Positions 18,008 to 26,899 of a stretch of DNA of 64,000 bases are shown here, piece by piece. Origin of the DNA: Aquabacterium sp. OR-4 (GTDB taxonomy: Bacteria; Pseudomonadota; Gammaproteobacteria; Burkholderiales; Burkholderiaceae_C); assembly GCF_025290835.2 (NCBI RefSeq), contig NZ_JAOCQD020000001.1, forward strand, positions 1,302,001-1,366,000, given 5' to 3'. Within the stretch, counting starts at the first letter, position 1. Every line of letters starts with the position of its first letter. The notes below the pieces were generated by a model. It did not search any database. It saw only the letters and a program-made list of their open reading frames with translations, and was not told the origin of the DNA. The position numbers and the translations under genes are program-made.

Positions 18008-18120
18008 GCCCGTGCCTCGGTCACGGTGTACGGCGCCCGATCCGCCAGGGGCTTGCGGGCCGGCTCGGGAGCGGCCCGGTGCTGGGCGCGCTGCGCGATG
18101 GACAAGGCTCTGAAACTCAT
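18004..18120 (-). CDS. Candidate 38-residue mini-gene bridging mltG and tmk
   Basis: A frame of 38 codons starts with an ATG that overlaps the mltG stop (ATGA, 18117-18120) and stops with a TGA that overlaps the tmk start (ATGA, 18004-18007). The product is basic, starting [14 protein letters not shown] and ending VTEARA, with no known domain. It may be a leader that carries ribosomes from mltG to tmk rather than a functional protein. Chance cannot be excluded in GC-rich DNA, but overlaps at both ends are unusual. Confidence 0.4.
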   Translation of the reverse strand: MSFRALSIAQRAQHRAAPEPARKPLADRAPYTVTEARA

Positions 18121-19157
18121 GGTCGGGGCGCGGTGGGCGACGGCGGCAGGCCGCGCTGGTATTGGTTGACGGCGCGATTGTGCGCGCCGAGATCCTCGCT
18201 GAAGATGCTGGAGCCATCGCCGCGCGCCACGAAGTACAGCGCACGCGTGGCCTCGGGCTGCACCGCCGCGCGCAGCGAGGCCAGGCCCGGCATGGCGATG
18301 GGCGTGGGCGGCAGACCGCGGCGCGTGTAGGTGTTCCAGGGCGTGTCGGCCTGCAGATCGCGCTTGCGCAGGTTGCCGTCGAAGGCCTCGCCAAGGCCGT
18401 AGATCACGCTGGGGTCGGTCTGCAGCGGCATGCCGATCTTCAGGCGGTTGACAAACACGCCGGCAATGCGCCCGCGGTCGGCTGCCTGGCCGGTCTCTTT
18501 CTCGACGATCGAGGCCAGCACCAGCGCCTGGCCCGGCGTGCTGATCGGCAGGCCCTCGGCGCGCCGGGCCCAGGCGGCGTCGAGCTGGCGCTGCATGGCC
18601 AGTGCGGCGCGGCGCAGCACGGTGAGATCGCTGACGCCGCGGCTGTACAGGTAGGTGTCAGGAAAGAAGCGGCCTTCGGCACTGGCCACGCTGCCCAGGC
18701 CCGGCAGCGCGGGCAGTTGCAGCGCGGCCAGCAGCTCGGCGTCGCTCATCGCGGCGGTGGTGGGCTTCAGGTGCGGGGCCTTGGCCAGCGCGGCGCGAAA
18801 CTGCCGCAGGCTCCAGCCCTCGATCAGGCGCACGCGCTCGTAGCTTTCGTCGCCCTGCACCATCTTGCCCAGCAGGCCGCGTGGCGTGATGCCGGGCTCG
18901 ACCTCGTAGCTGCCGGCGCGGATGCGGCGGGCCTGGCCGCTGGCGCGAAACCACTGGTACAGCGCCCAGTCGGGCGTCTGCACACCGGCGCGCACCCAGG
19001 CGGCGGCCACCTCGCGCGGGCTCATGCCGGGTTCGATGGACAGCTCCACCGCCGGTGCGGCCAGCGGCAGCGGCCGCTCGAGCCACCAGGCCACGCCGCC
19101 CGCCACGCCGCCCACGGCCAGCAGCAGCAGCACCAGAACAACACGCCAGAGCTTCAT
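18117..19157 (-). CDS. mltG: Endolytic murein transglycosylase MltG (YceG)
   Basis: 346 residues. One N-terminal membrane helix (about 4-25) is followed by a LysM-like region and the YceG catalytic domain. The catalytic glutamate is Glu219 in ASIVEKETG, in the position of the E. coli enzyme. [10 protein letters not shown] and DPSVIYGLG are further family motifs. It cuts nascent glycan strands at the inner membrane and is thought to end peptidoglycan polymerisation. It is first gene of the operon with tmk and holB, and divergent from ygfZ with 88 bases between. Confidence 0.95.
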   Translation of the reverse strand: MKLWRVVLVLLLLAVGGVAGGVAWWLERPLPLAAPAVELSIEPGMSPREVAAAWVRAGVQTPDWALYQWFRASGQARRIRAGSYEVEPGITPRGLLGKMVQGDESYERVRLIEGWSLRQFRAALAKAPHLKPTTAAMSDAELLAALQLPALPGLGSVASAEGRFFPDTYLYSRGVSDLTVLRRAALAMQRQLDAAWARRAEGLPISTPGQALVLASIVEKETGQAADRGRIAGVFVNRLKIGMPLQTDPSVIYGLGEAFDGNLRKRDLQADTPWNTYTRRGLPPTPIAMPGLASLRAAVQPEATRALYFVARGDGSSIFSEDLGAHNRAVNQYQRGLPPSPTAPRP

Positions 19158-19245
19158 GCCGCGCAGGCCAGAACAGGATCACCAAGCACGAAAGAAGCGG
19201 CCGAGCAGCCGACTGCGGTATGGGGCGCTGATGATAATCGGCCGC

Positions 19246-20193
19246 ATGAGCACCGCTGCCCCCACCCTGCCCGCCGTGTCCCCCACCGCCGATGGCGCCC
19301 TGCGCCTGGCCGATTGGGGCCTGATCCGCGCCGAAGGCGCCGATGCGGCGACCTTTCTGCACAGCCAGCTGACCCAGGACGTCAAGAGCCTGCAACCGGG
19401 CCAGGCCCGCCTGGCCGGTTACTGTTCGGCCAAGGGCCGGTTGCTGGCCAGCTTTGTGGTGTGGTGCGAAAGCGCCGAGACCCTGTGGCTGGCCTGCAGC
19501 GCCGACCTGCTGGCGCCCACCCTCAAGCGCCTGAACATGTTTGTGCTGCGCGCCAAGTGCAAGCTCAGCGATGCCAGTGCCGAGCGCGTGCTGTGGGGCA
19601 CGGCCGGCGCCTCGGCGGCCGGCTTGCTGGGCCAGGCCGGCGTGTGGACCAGCGTGAGCTCGCCCGAAGGCACCCTGGTGCGCCTGCCCGATGGCGCGGG
19701 CCTGCCGCGTGCGCTGTGGTGCCGCGCGGCCGATGCGGCTGCGCCGGCCCTGCCTGCGCTGGATGCCGGCAGCTGGGCCTGGCTGGAGGTGCACAGCGGC
19801 GTGGCCCGCGTGGTGGCCGCCACCGTCGAGCAGTTCGTGCCGCAGATGGTGAACCTGGAGCTGGTGGGCGGCGTGAACTTCCAGAAGGGCTGCTACCCCG
19901 GCCAGGAGGTGGTGGCGCGCAGCCAGTACCGCGGCACGCTCAAGCGGCGCGCGGTGCTGTTCGACAGCGCCGCGGCGCTGAACGTGGGCCAGGAGATCTT
20001 TCACGATGCCGATCCCGGCCAGCCGGCGGGCCTGGTGGCCCTGGCCGCACCGCGGCCCGATGGCGGCAGCAGCGCGCTGGTGGAGGTGAAGCTGGCCGCG
20101 CTGGACAGCGGCACGCTGCATGCCGGCGCGGCCGACGGCCCGGTGCTGGCACGCGGTGCCCTGCCCTACGCCCTGCCACAGGAAGCCGCCTGA
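19246..20193 (+). CDS. ygfZ: Folate-dependent iron-sulfur assembly protein YgfZ
   Basis: 315 residues of the GcvT-like family. The diagnostic KGCYPGQE is at 214-221 with the conserved Cys. YgfZ binds tetrahydrofolate and helps build or repair some Fe-S enzymes such as MiaB. The start at 19246 (GCCGCATGAGC) gives the standard length; the longer frame overlaps the mltG promoter. A DUF4936 gene follows, as in related genomes. Confidence 0.93.
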   Translation: MSTAAPTLPAVSPTADGALRLADWGLIRAEGADAATFLHSQLTQDVKSLQPGQARLAGYCSAKGRLLASFVVWCESAETLWLACSADLLAPTLKRLNMFVLRAKCKLSDASAERVLWGTAGASAAGLLGQAGVWTSVSSPEGTLVRLPDGAGLPRALWCRAADAAAPALPALDAGSWAWLEVHSGVARVVAATVEQFVPQMVNLELVGGVNFQKGCYPGQEVVARSQYRGTLKRRAVLFDSAAALNVGQEIFHDADPGQPAGLVALAAPRPDGGSSALVEVKLAALDSGTLHAGAADGPVLARGALPYALPQEAA

Positions 20194-20256
20194 GCGCCGG
20201 CGCTGGCGCCGCATCCGGCGGCGCCCCGGCCGCGGTCAGCGCCTGATCGCCCCGGC

Positions 20257-20556
20257 ATGGCCGATCAAGCCAACACCGCAGGCGAGCGGCTCTATGTCTA
20301 CTACCGCGTGCCCGAGCCGGCGCTGGCCGGCGTGCTGGGCCGGGTTCGGGCGATGCAGGCGCAACTGCTGAGGGCCCATGCCGGGCTCAGCGCCGAGCTG
20401 CTGCGCCGCCCCGAGCTGCGCGACGGCGAGCTGACGCTGATGGAAGCCTATGCCGGCCTGCCCGGCCCGGGCTTTGAGCAGGCGCTGGCCGACGCCGCCA
20501 GCGCCGCCGGCCTGCCGCAGCCGCGCCACAGCGAGCGGTTCACGCCGCTGGCCTGA
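20257..20556 (+). CDS. DUF4936 family protein
   Basis: 99 residues. The pattern LYVYYRVPEPALAGVLGRV near the N-terminus and LMEAYAGLPGPGFEQAL further on fits the small DUF4936 family found after ygfZ in Burkholderiales. Function unknown; possibly an alpha/beta ferredoxin-like fold. It lies 63 bases behind ygfZ on the same strand. Confidence 0.75.
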   Translation: MADQANTAGERLYVYYRVPEPALAGVLGRVRAMQAQLLRAHAGLSAELLRRPELRDGELTLMEAYAGLPGPGFEQALADAASAAGLPQPRHSERFTPLA

Positions 20557-20596
20557 TGGCGGCACGCCGGCGCGCACCGCGCCGGCCGCCGGCGCA

Positions 20597-21457
20597 TCAG
20601 AGCTGGCGCACCATCTCGATGTGCGGGATGCCGGCTTCCTCGAACTCGGGCCCGCGCGGCGCAAAGCCGGCGCGGGCATAAAAGCCGGCGGCCGAGGTCT
20701 GGGCATGCAGGATCACCTCGCGGTCGCCGCGGCTGCGGGCGGCCTGCATCAGCGCGTCCAGCACCGAGCGCCCGATGCGTGTGCCGCGCATCGGTGCCAG
20801 CACCGCCATGCGGCCGATCTTGGCCACGCCGGGCACATGCTCGAGCAGGCGGCCGGTGGCCAGCGGCCGGCCCAGGCGGTTGCAGGCCACGGCATGCACG
20901 GCCACCGCGTCGGCGCTGTCCCATTCCATCTCGGCCGGGATCTTCTGCTCCTGCACGAACACCGTGCTGCGGATCGCGCCAGCCTCGGCCCCCAAGGCCT
21001 GCCAGCTGCCCACGCGCACATCGACCATCGGCTTGCCGGCCTCGAAGCCTTCGAGCAGATCGCGCAGCTGCTGCGGCACCGGCCGGCTGCTCATCGTGGC
21101 CGGATCGGCAAACACGTAGACCAGCTCGCCGCTGACCAGCAGCTGGTCGCCACGAAACACCGCGCAGCCCAGCACCATCGACGAATTGCCGATGCGCTGG
21201 GTGCGCACGCCCACGTCGATGAGGTCGTCGTAGCGCGCCGAGCCTTCGTACTCGAGCGTGGACTTGCGCACGTACAGGTCACCGTCCAGGTAGTGCATGG
21301 TCTCCTGGTAGGGCAGCGCCATGGCGCGCCAGTAGCCGGCCACGGCGGTGTCGAAGTACATCAGGTAGTGGCCGTTGAAGACGATGCCCTGCAGGTCGAT
21401 CTCGGCCCAGCGCACGCGCAGGCGCTCGAAGTGGCGGTAGTCGGCTCGTGTGGTCAT
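20597..21457 (-). CDS. Hotdog acyl-CoA thioesterase fused to a GNAT acetyltransferase
   Basis: 286 residues, two domains. Residues 1-140 are a 4-hydroxybenzoyl-CoA-thioesterase-like hotdog fold (YbgC/FadM type) with the signature region AEIDLQGIVFNGHYLMYFD; the common catalytic Asp position is Asp20. Residues 145-286 are a GNAT domain, ElaA-like, with MAVLAPMRGTRIGRSVL as the acetyl-CoA loop. The ATG overlaps the stop of the upstream esterase gene by four bases. A fatty-acyl or aromatic thioester role is possible; the acetyl acceptor is unknown. Confidence 0.85.
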   Translation of the reverse strand: MTTRADYRHFERLRVRWAEIDLQGIVFNGHYLMYFDTAVAGYWRAMALPYQETMHYLDGDLYVRKSTLEYEGSARYDDLIDVGVRTQRIGNSSMVLGCAVFRGDQLLVSGELVYVFADPATMSSRPVPQQLRDLLEGFEAGKPMVDVRVGSWQALGAEAGAIRSTVFVQEQKIPAEMEWDSADAVAVHAVACNRLGRPLATGRLLEHVPGVAKIGRMAVLAPMRGTRIGRSVLDALMQAARSRGDREVILHAQTSAAGFYARAGFAPRGPEFEEAGIPHIEMVRQL

Positions 21458-22455
21458 GGCAGGGTCTCCAGGTGCCAGGCGGCCCGCAGCGCCTGCGCGG
21501 CCAGTTGTTGCGCGGCGCCGGCCTCGTGCAGTGCCCGGCCCATCTTGATGAAGTCGTGCACCACGCCGCGCACGATCTCGAGCCCGACCGCCACGCCGGC
21601 GCTGCGCAGGCGGTCAGCATAGGCGATGCCTTCGTCGACCAGCGGGTCGCACTCGGCCAGCAGCACCCAGGCCGGCGCCACGCCGTCCAGATCAGGCGCC
21701 TCCAGTGGCGCAAAGCGCCAGTCGTGGCGGTGGTGGTAGGGGATGTAGTGGTCGAAGAACCAGGCGATGTTGGCCGCGTCGAGCAGGAAGCCATTGGCAA
21801 ACAGGTGGTGCGAGCCGGTGTCGGCATGCGCCGTGGTGCCCGGCGTGATCAGCAGCTGCAGCGCCAGCGGCAGGCCGATGTCGCGCGCATGGATGGCGCC
21901 CACCGCCGCCAGCGTGCCGCCGGCCGAATCGCCGCCGATGGCGATGCGCTCGCTGTCCAGCCCGAGGCGGCGCGCCTCGGCGCTGGCCAGCCAGCGCAGC
22001 GCGGCCCAGGTGTCGTCCACCGCGGCAGGAAACGGATGCTCGGGGGCCAGCCGGTAGTCCAGCGCCAGCACGGCGCCCCCGCTGCGCTGCGCCAGTTGCC
22101 GGCACAGGTTGTCATGGGTGTCGAGCCCGCCGATGCAGAAGCCGCCGCCGTGCAGGTACAGCAGCACCGGCAGGTGGCCGGCCTGGGCCGGCGGCACCGG
22201 CCCGTACAGGCGCGCCGGCAGCGGCGTGCCATCGGCGGCAGGCAGGTGCAGGTCTTGCACCCAGGGCAGAACGGGCCGCGGCGGCTCGAGCACCTCGGCC
22301 GCCTTGGCGTAGGCGGCGCGGGCCTGGGCCGGCGTCATGGCGTGAAAAGGTGTGCGCTGGGCACGCTGGATGCGTTCCAGCAGGCCGGCCATGGCCGGCG
22401 TCAGCAGTCGGGTGGTCACCAGGGTGAGGCGCGCGAGGATGGGGCCAAGGAGCAT
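21454..22455 (-). CDS. Alpha/beta hydrolase of the hormone-sensitive lipase family
   Basis: 333 residues. The oxyanion motif HGGGF is at 102-106, nucleophile Ser177 in GGDSAGG, a likely Asp in LAECDPLVDE and His in VVHDFIKMG. It is an esterase for short-chain esters. The start at 22455 is a compromise: it has no clear ribosome-binding site, and a start at 22392 is possible. It is coupled by ATGA to the downstream thioesterase-GNAT gene, which suggests a shared acyl substrate. Confidence 0.85.
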   Translation of the reverse strand: MLLGPILARLTLVTTRLLTPAMAGLLERIQRAQRTPFHAMTPAQARAAYAKAAEVLEPPRPVLPWVQDLHLPAADGTPLPARLYGPVPPAQAGHLPVLLYLHGGGFCIGGLDTHDNLCRQLAQRSGGAVLALDYRLAPEHPFPAAVDDTWAALRWLASAEARRLGLDSERIAIGGDSAGGTLAAVGAIHARDIGLPLALQLLITPGTTAHADTGSHHLFANGFLLDAANIAWFFDHYIPYHHRHDWRFAPLEAPDLDGVAPAWVLLAECDPLVDEGIAYADRLRSAGVAVGLEIVRGVVHDFIKMGRALHEAGAAQQLAAQALRAAWHLETLP

Positions 22456-22639
22456 ACCGCCGCGCGGTGGGGGCTGGCGCCGGCCGCCTGAAGCGGCGGC
22501 TTGTGGCGGCCCCATTCAGTGGCCGGTGGCCCCACCTTCGATTGCCGCGTCAACGGAGGATTTCACACTTTGGTGCACGATCATGGGTCTATTTCTTGCA
22601 TGCCGCGGCGCCACCTTGCCAACCACGCGCCACACGCCG

Positions 22640-22969
22640 ATGACCCTGACGATCCTGCGCCCCGACATCGACACCCGGCCCCTGCTCGAAAGCGAGCGCC
22701 TCGGCCTGGCCGCACACCTGCATGTGGCGCTGCGCCGCAAGCTGGGCCGCGTGACCGATGTCGAGTGGCTGACGCGCGACGCGGCCTACGCCCGCGAGAT
22801 CCTGGCGCTGGCACGCGACTGCGGCCATGCCGACGTGCAGGAGTGCGGGCGCAAGCTCGAGCTGGCCCTGGCGCCGCTGCTGCGCCGGCCGGTGGCCGAA
22901 ATGCCGCCGCGCCCGCCGGCCAGCCCGCGCGAGCTGCTGGAGCAGCGCTATGTGGGGCGTCTGCGCTGA
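22640..22969 (+). CDS. Hypothetical protein, 109 residues
   Basis: Soluble, helical, with charged segments such as LRRKLGRVTDVEWLTRDAAYAREILALARDCG; the C-terminus is Pro/Arg-rich. Codon use matches the chromosome and the frame is not a shadow of another gene. No family is recognised. The start at 22640 is uncertain because no clear ribosome-binding site is seen; an in-frame ATG at 22583 is the alternative. Confidence 0.6.
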   Translation: MTLTILRPDIDTRPLLESERLGLAAHLHVALRRKLGRVTDVEWLTRDAAYAREILALARDCGHADVQECGRKLELALAPLLRRPVAEMPPRPPASPRELLEQRYVGRLR

Positions 22970-23000
22970 GCCGCGCTGAGCTGCCATGAGCTGCCATGAG

Positions 23001-23020
23001 CCGGGCTCGGCTGAGCCCGG
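23001..23020. terminator. Hairpin after the 109-residue gene
   Basis: CCGGGCTC and GAGCCCGG form a perfect 8-bp stem with a GGCT loop, 32 bases after the stop codon and just after a twofold repeat of CTGCCATGAG. No U-run follows. It separates the hypothetical gene from the alcohol dehydrogenase. Confidence 0.4.
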
Positions 23021-23154
23021 CCGCACGGCATGGCGCCGGGCGGCACGCCGGCCATGCCTGGCGCGGCGGCGGCCGGCGTCGCGCGCTTGACGGCGGCCGC
23101 GGCGCCCGCTGGGCATACTGGGCTGATCCCCTTGACGCCTGATGGAGTGCGCCC

Positions 23155-24303
23155 GTGGCCCGCATCCTGTACCTGACCCAGATCGAGATCGACCACGGCG
23201 CGGTGCGCCTGCTGCCCGAGGAATGCCAGCGCATCGGCATGGCCAAGCCGCTGGTGGTCAGCGATGCCGGCGTGCGCGCCGCCGGCGTGCTCGACCTGGC
23301 GCTGGCCGCATTGGGCGGGCTGCCGCACGCGGTGTTCGACCAGACCCCCAGCAACCCCACCGAGGCGGCCGTGCGCGCCGCGGTGGCGGTGTTCAAGGCC
23401 CAGGGCTGCGACAGCCTGATCGCCGTGGGCGGCGGCTCCAGCATCGATCTCGCCAAGGGCGTGGCCATCCTGGCCACCCATCCGGGCGAGCTGAAGACCT
23501 ACGCCACCATCGAGGGCGGCAGCCCGAAGATCAGCGAAGCCGTGGCGCCGCTGATCGCCGTGCCCACCACCGCCGGCACCGGCAGCGAGGTGGCGCGTGG
23601 CGCCATCGTGATCGTCGACGATGGCCGCAAGCTGGGCTTCCACAGCTGGCACCTGATGCCCAAGGCGGCCATCCTCGACCCCGAGCTGACCCTGGGCCTG
23701 CCGGCGGGCCTGACCGCCGCCACCGGCATGGACGCCATCGCCCACTGCCTGGAAACCTTCATGGCGCCGGCCGTCAACCCGCCGGCCGACGGCATTGCGC
23801 TGGATGGATTGACGCGCGGCTGGGCGCACATCGAGCGTGCCACCCGCGACGGCCAGGACCGCGAGGCGCGCTGGCAGATGATGAGCGCCAGCATGCAGGG
23901 CGCGATGGCCTTCCAGAAGGGCCTGGGCTGCGTGCACAGCTTGAGCCACAGCCTGGGCGGCGTGAACCCGCGCCTGCATCACGGCACCCTGAACGCGATG
24001 TTTCTGCCCGCGGTGGTGATGTTCAATGCCGCGGCCCCGAGCATGCAGCGCGATCAGCGCCTGGCGCGCATCGCCCACGCCATCGGCCTGCCCGGCTGCG
24101 ATGCTGCCGGCACCGAGGTGGCCGAGGCCATCCGCGCCCTCAACGCCCGCCTGGGCCTGCCCGCCGGCCTGCGGGCGATGGGCGTCGACGAAACATTGTT
24201 CGAGCGCGTGATCGACGGCGCCATGGCCGACCATTGCCACAAGACCAACCCGCGCCTGGCCACGCGCGACGACTACCGGGCGATGCTGGCCGCCTCGATG
24301 TAA
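23155..24303 (+). CDS. Iron-containing alcohol dehydrogenase
   Basis: 382 residues of the group III metal-dependent alcohol dehydrogenases. The NAD-binding glycine motif VGGGSSIDLAKG is at about 86-97, then PTTAGTGSEVARG. Metal ligands are expected from DAIAHCLE, HSLSHSLGG and LHHGTLNAMF. The start codon is GTG at 23155, eight bases after TGGAG. Family members interconvert alcohols and aldehydes; substrate unknown. It stands alone between a hairpin and a repeat. Confidence 0.88.
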   Translation: MARILYLTQIEIDHGAVRLLPEECQRIGMAKPLVVSDAGVRAAGVLDLALAALGGLPHAVFDQTPSNPTEAAVRAAVAVFKAQGCDSLIAVGGGSSIDLAKGVAILATHPGELKTYATIEGGSPKISEAVAPLIAVPTTAGTGSEVARGAIVIVDDGRKLGFHSWHLMPKAAILDPELTLGLPAGLTAATGMDAIAHCLETFMAPAVNPPADGIALDGLTRGWAHIERATRDGQDREARWQMMSASMQGAMAFQKGLGCVHSLSHSLGGVNPRLHHGTLNAMFLPAVVMFNAAAPSMQRDQRLARIAHAIGLPGCDAAGTEVAEAIRALNARLGLPAGLRAMGVDETLFERVIDGAMADHCHKTNPRLATRDDYRAMLAASM

Positions 24304-24370
24304 GCCGCTGCGCCCGGGCGATGCAGGCCGCCGCGCCCGGGAGATGCAAGCCGCCGCGCCCGGCGGTGTG
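24302..24370. repeat. 23-base tandem repeat, three copies
   Basis: AAGCCGCTGCGCCCGGGCGATGC (24302-24324) is followed by two copies differing at a few positions (24325-24347, 24348-24370). It begins inside the stop codon of the alcohol dehydrogenase gene. Each copy carries CGCCCGG and may form hairpins in RNA. Confidence 0.65.
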
Positions 24371-24496
24371 GCCGCCGGCCCGCGCGCCGACGGCCTGTCG
24401 CGCAGCGCTGCAGCCTGTCGCAAGACCCTCGCCCCGGTCGGGGCCTGTCGTTATGGTGTGCTACCTCAGCAACACACCCGACGGGAGCCCGGCACC

Positions 24497-24847
24497 ATGC
24501 AGCCCACCTGGGACCACCGCGCGCCGATCTACCAGCAGCTGGCCGAGCGCCTGGCCGCGCGCCTGCTCGACGGCGAGATCGCCGAAGGCCAAGCCATGCC
24601 CTCGGTGCGCGCACTGTCGGGCCAGTACCTGCTGAACCCGCTGACCGTGAGCCGCGCGCTGGCCGCGCTGGGCGAGGCCGGCCTGCTGGAAAGCCGCCGC
24701 GGCCTGGGCCTGTACGTGCGCCCCGGCGCCCGCCAGAACCTGCGCCACAGCGAGCGCCAGCGCTTTCTTCACACCGAATGGCCGCCGCTGCGCGAGCGGC
24801 TGCGCCGGCTCGACATCGCGCCCGCCGATCTGACCTGGGAGGACTGA
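24497..24847 (+). CDS. GntR-family regulator (YtrA type)
   Basis: 116 residues: a winged helix-turn-helix (about 10-75, with PIYQQLAERL and YLLNPLTVSRALAALGEAGLL) plus a short tail instead of a ligand domain, as in the YtrA subfamily. Such regulators sit first in ABC-exporter operons and repress them. The promoter region has three copies of CCTGTCG, one just before TTATGGTGTGCTACC. It is followed after five bases by the ABC ATPase gene. Confidence 0.88.
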   Translation: MQPTWDHRAPIYQQLAERLAARLLDGEIAEGQAMPSVRALSGQYLLNPLTVSRALAALGEAGLLESRRGLGLYVRPGARQNLRHSERQRFLHTEWPPLRERLRRLDIAPADLTWED

Positions 24848-24852
24848 GCACC

Positions 24853-25752
24853 ATGACCCCGTTGATCCGCACCCGCGGCCTCACGCTCGACTACGGGCGC
24901 CTGCCCGGCCAGCGCAAGCGCGCGCTCGACCATCTGAGCTTCGACATCCCGCCCGGCCGCGTGGTGGGCCTGCTGGGCCACAACGGCGCCGGCAAGACCA
25001 CGCTGATGAAGGCCCTGGTGGGCCTGGCCGATTGCCAGGGCGAGCTGTCGGTGCTGGGCCGCGACCCGCGCCGCGAGCGCGTGGCCCTGCTCGAGCAGAT
25101 GAGCTACATCCCCGATGTGGCCATCCTGCCGCGCTGGGCTCGCGTGCATGAGCTGGTGTCGCTGATGGCCGGCCTGCATCCGCGCTTTTCGGCCGAGCGG
25201 GCGCGGGCCCTGATCAAGCGCACCAGCGTGGGCCTGGACGACAAGGTCAAGGCCTTGTCGCGCGGCATGGTGGTGCAGGTGCACCTGGCACTGATTGCCG
25301 CCATCGACGCGCGGCTGATGATCCTGGACGAGCCCACGCTGGGCCTCGACGTGCTGTCGCGCAAGGCCTTCTACGAAATGCTGCTCGACGAGTGGTGCGA
25401 CGGCGAGCGCAGCGTGCTGATCAGCACCCACCAGGTCGAGGAGATCGAGAGCCTGCTGTCCGACGTGCTGATGCTCAACGAGGGCCAGCTGGTGCTGTCC
25501 ATCAGCCTGGAAGACATCGACCGCCGCTTCGTGGCGCTGGGCCATGACGCCGCCGCCGCCGAGGCCATGGCCGCCGCGCACCCGCTGCTGCGCTACCGCG
25601 CACCGGGCGCGGCCGGTGGCCAGGCGGCGCTGTTCGACGGCGCGCCGCCGCCCGAGGTGCAGGCCCTCGGCCAGCGCCTGCGGCCCAGCCTGGTGGACCT
25701 GTTCGTGGCGCTGACCCGCCAGCCCGAGATCAACCGCAGCAGCGGCCTGTGA
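24853..25752 (+). CDS. ABC transporter ATP-binding protein
   Basis: 299 residues. Walker A GHNGAGKTTL is at 42-51 and Walker B MILDEPTLGLD at about 155-165, with an H-loop in ISTHQVEE. The signature LSRGM departs from LSGGQ, as seen in YtrB-like exporters. It works with the permease encoded 23 bases downstream and is under the GntR regulator upstream. Confidence 0.9.
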   Translation: MTPLIRTRGLTLDYGRLPGQRKRALDHLSFDIPPGRVVGLLGHNGAGKTTLMKALVGLADCQGELSVLGRDPRRERVALLEQMSYIPDVAILPRWARVHELVSLMAGLHPRFSAERARALIKRTSVGLDDKVKALSRGMVVQVHLALIAAIDARLMILDEPTLGLDVLSRKAFYEMLLDEWCDGERSVLISTHQVEEIESLLSDVLMLNEGQLVLSISLEDIDRRFVALGHDAAAAEAMAAAHPLLRYRAPGAAGGQAALFDGAPPPEVQALGQRLRPSLVDLFVALTRQPEINRSSGL

Positions 25753-25775
25753 GGCCGCCGCAGGAGCCCGACACC

Positions 25776-26762
25776 ATGACCACCACTGCCACCGCCACCC
25801 CGGGCCACGGCCCCGCCGCGCGCCAGGCCGGCCTCTCGCGCGTGCAGCGCTTTTTCACCCTGATGCGGCGCGAATGGCTGCAGCACCGCATCGGCTGGTG
25901 CGTGCTGCTGGTGGCGCCCACGGCCTTGATGCTGGTGCTGGGCGTGTTCGACCGCAGCCTGATCCAGGTGCAGCTCGACGATGAGAGCTTCATGGTCGAA
26001 GGCCTGCACCAGGCGCCGGCCGTGCTGCAGGCGCTGCTGCTGGGCCTGGGTCTGACTGCGGCCACCGTGGTGCTGGCGCTGCTGAGCCTGGGCTTCCAGT
26101 TGCCCGGCCTGGCACGCCGCGACGTGCAGGACCGCTCGATCGAGTTCTGGCGCTCGATGCCCAGCTCGCACTCGCAAAGCCTGGCCGCCACGCTGCTGAT
26201 GCATGTGCTGGTGCTGCCCTGGGCCGCGCTGCTGGCCGGGGCCCTGGGCTCGCAGCTGGTGGCCTTGACGGCTGTGGTCTCGGCCCATGGCCTGGGCGCC
26301 TGGTTCGACCTGCCCTGGACGCCGATGCTGGCGGCTGGCGCCGCCCTGCTGCTGCGCGCGGCCTGGGGCCTGCTGCTGGCGGCGCTGTGGCTGTCGCCGC
26401 TGATCCTGCTGACCATGGCCGCGTCGGCCTGGCTCAAGCGCTGGGGCGTGCCGGTGGTGGTGGCGGTGGGTCTGGCGGCGGTGCACCTGCTCGATCCGCG
26501 CCTGCCGCAGCCCTGGTTCCGCCCGGCGCTGAACCGCCTGATGCGGGAGGTCGTGTCGGCCTTGATGACCGCCTCGCCGCTGCAGGGCGCGCATGTGGCC
26601 GAGCCGGCGCACATCGTCGAGTGGTTGCCCGACCTGCCGGCCTGGGCGCTGCGCGATGCCGGTGCGGCGCTGGCCCACCTGGCCTCGCCGGCCTTTGTGC
26701 TGGCCCTGGCGCTGGGTGGCCTGGGCTTTGCGCTGCTGGTGTGGCGGCGCCACGTCGGCTGA
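25776..26762 (+). CDS. ABC exporter permease
   Basis: 328 residues with about six to seven membrane segments, starting with a cytoplasmic N-terminus (RVQRFFTLMRREWLQHR). It has the general form of ABC-2 type permeases found next to YtrA/YtrB proteins. A large loop with LARRDVQDRSIEFWRSMPSS lies between the second and third segments, a pattern of ABC-2 permeases. It is last gene of the operon; substrate unknown. Confidence 0.85.
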   Translation: MTTTATATPGHGPAARQAGLSRVQRFFTLMRREWLQHRIGWCVLLVAPTALMLVLGVFDRSLIQVQLDDESFMVEGLHQAPAVLQALLLGLGLTAATVVLALLSLGFQLPGLARRDVQDRSIEFWRSMPSSHSQSLAATLLMHVLVLPWAALLAGALGSQLVALTAVVSAHGLGAWFDLPWTPMLAAGAALLLRAAWGLLLAALWLSPLILLTMAASAWLKRWGVPVVVAVGLAAVHLLDPRLPQPWFRPALNRLMREVVSALMTASPLQGAHVAEPAHIVEWLPDLPAWALRDAGAALAHLASPAFVLALALGGLGFALLVWRRHVG

Positions 26763-26784
26763 TCAGCCGGCCGCGTGCGGACAC

Positions 26785-26810
26785 AAAAAAGGCCCGGCAA
26801 TGCCGGGCCT
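26785..26810 (-). terminator. Rho-independent terminator of isocitrate lyase
   Basis: On the minus strand AGGCCCGGCA and TGCCGGGCCT pair into a 10-bp stem, followed by TTTTTT. It lies about 90 bases after the aceA stop. It also separates aceA from the convergent ABC permease gene. Confidence 0.85.
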
Positions 26811-26899
26811 GTCAACCGAGGCCCAGGGTTGCCGGGCCGCGTTCTCTCTCTGCAGTACGCGGCGCCGCAGGGCCGGTGGGCCCGGCGGCGCTGGGAAGA

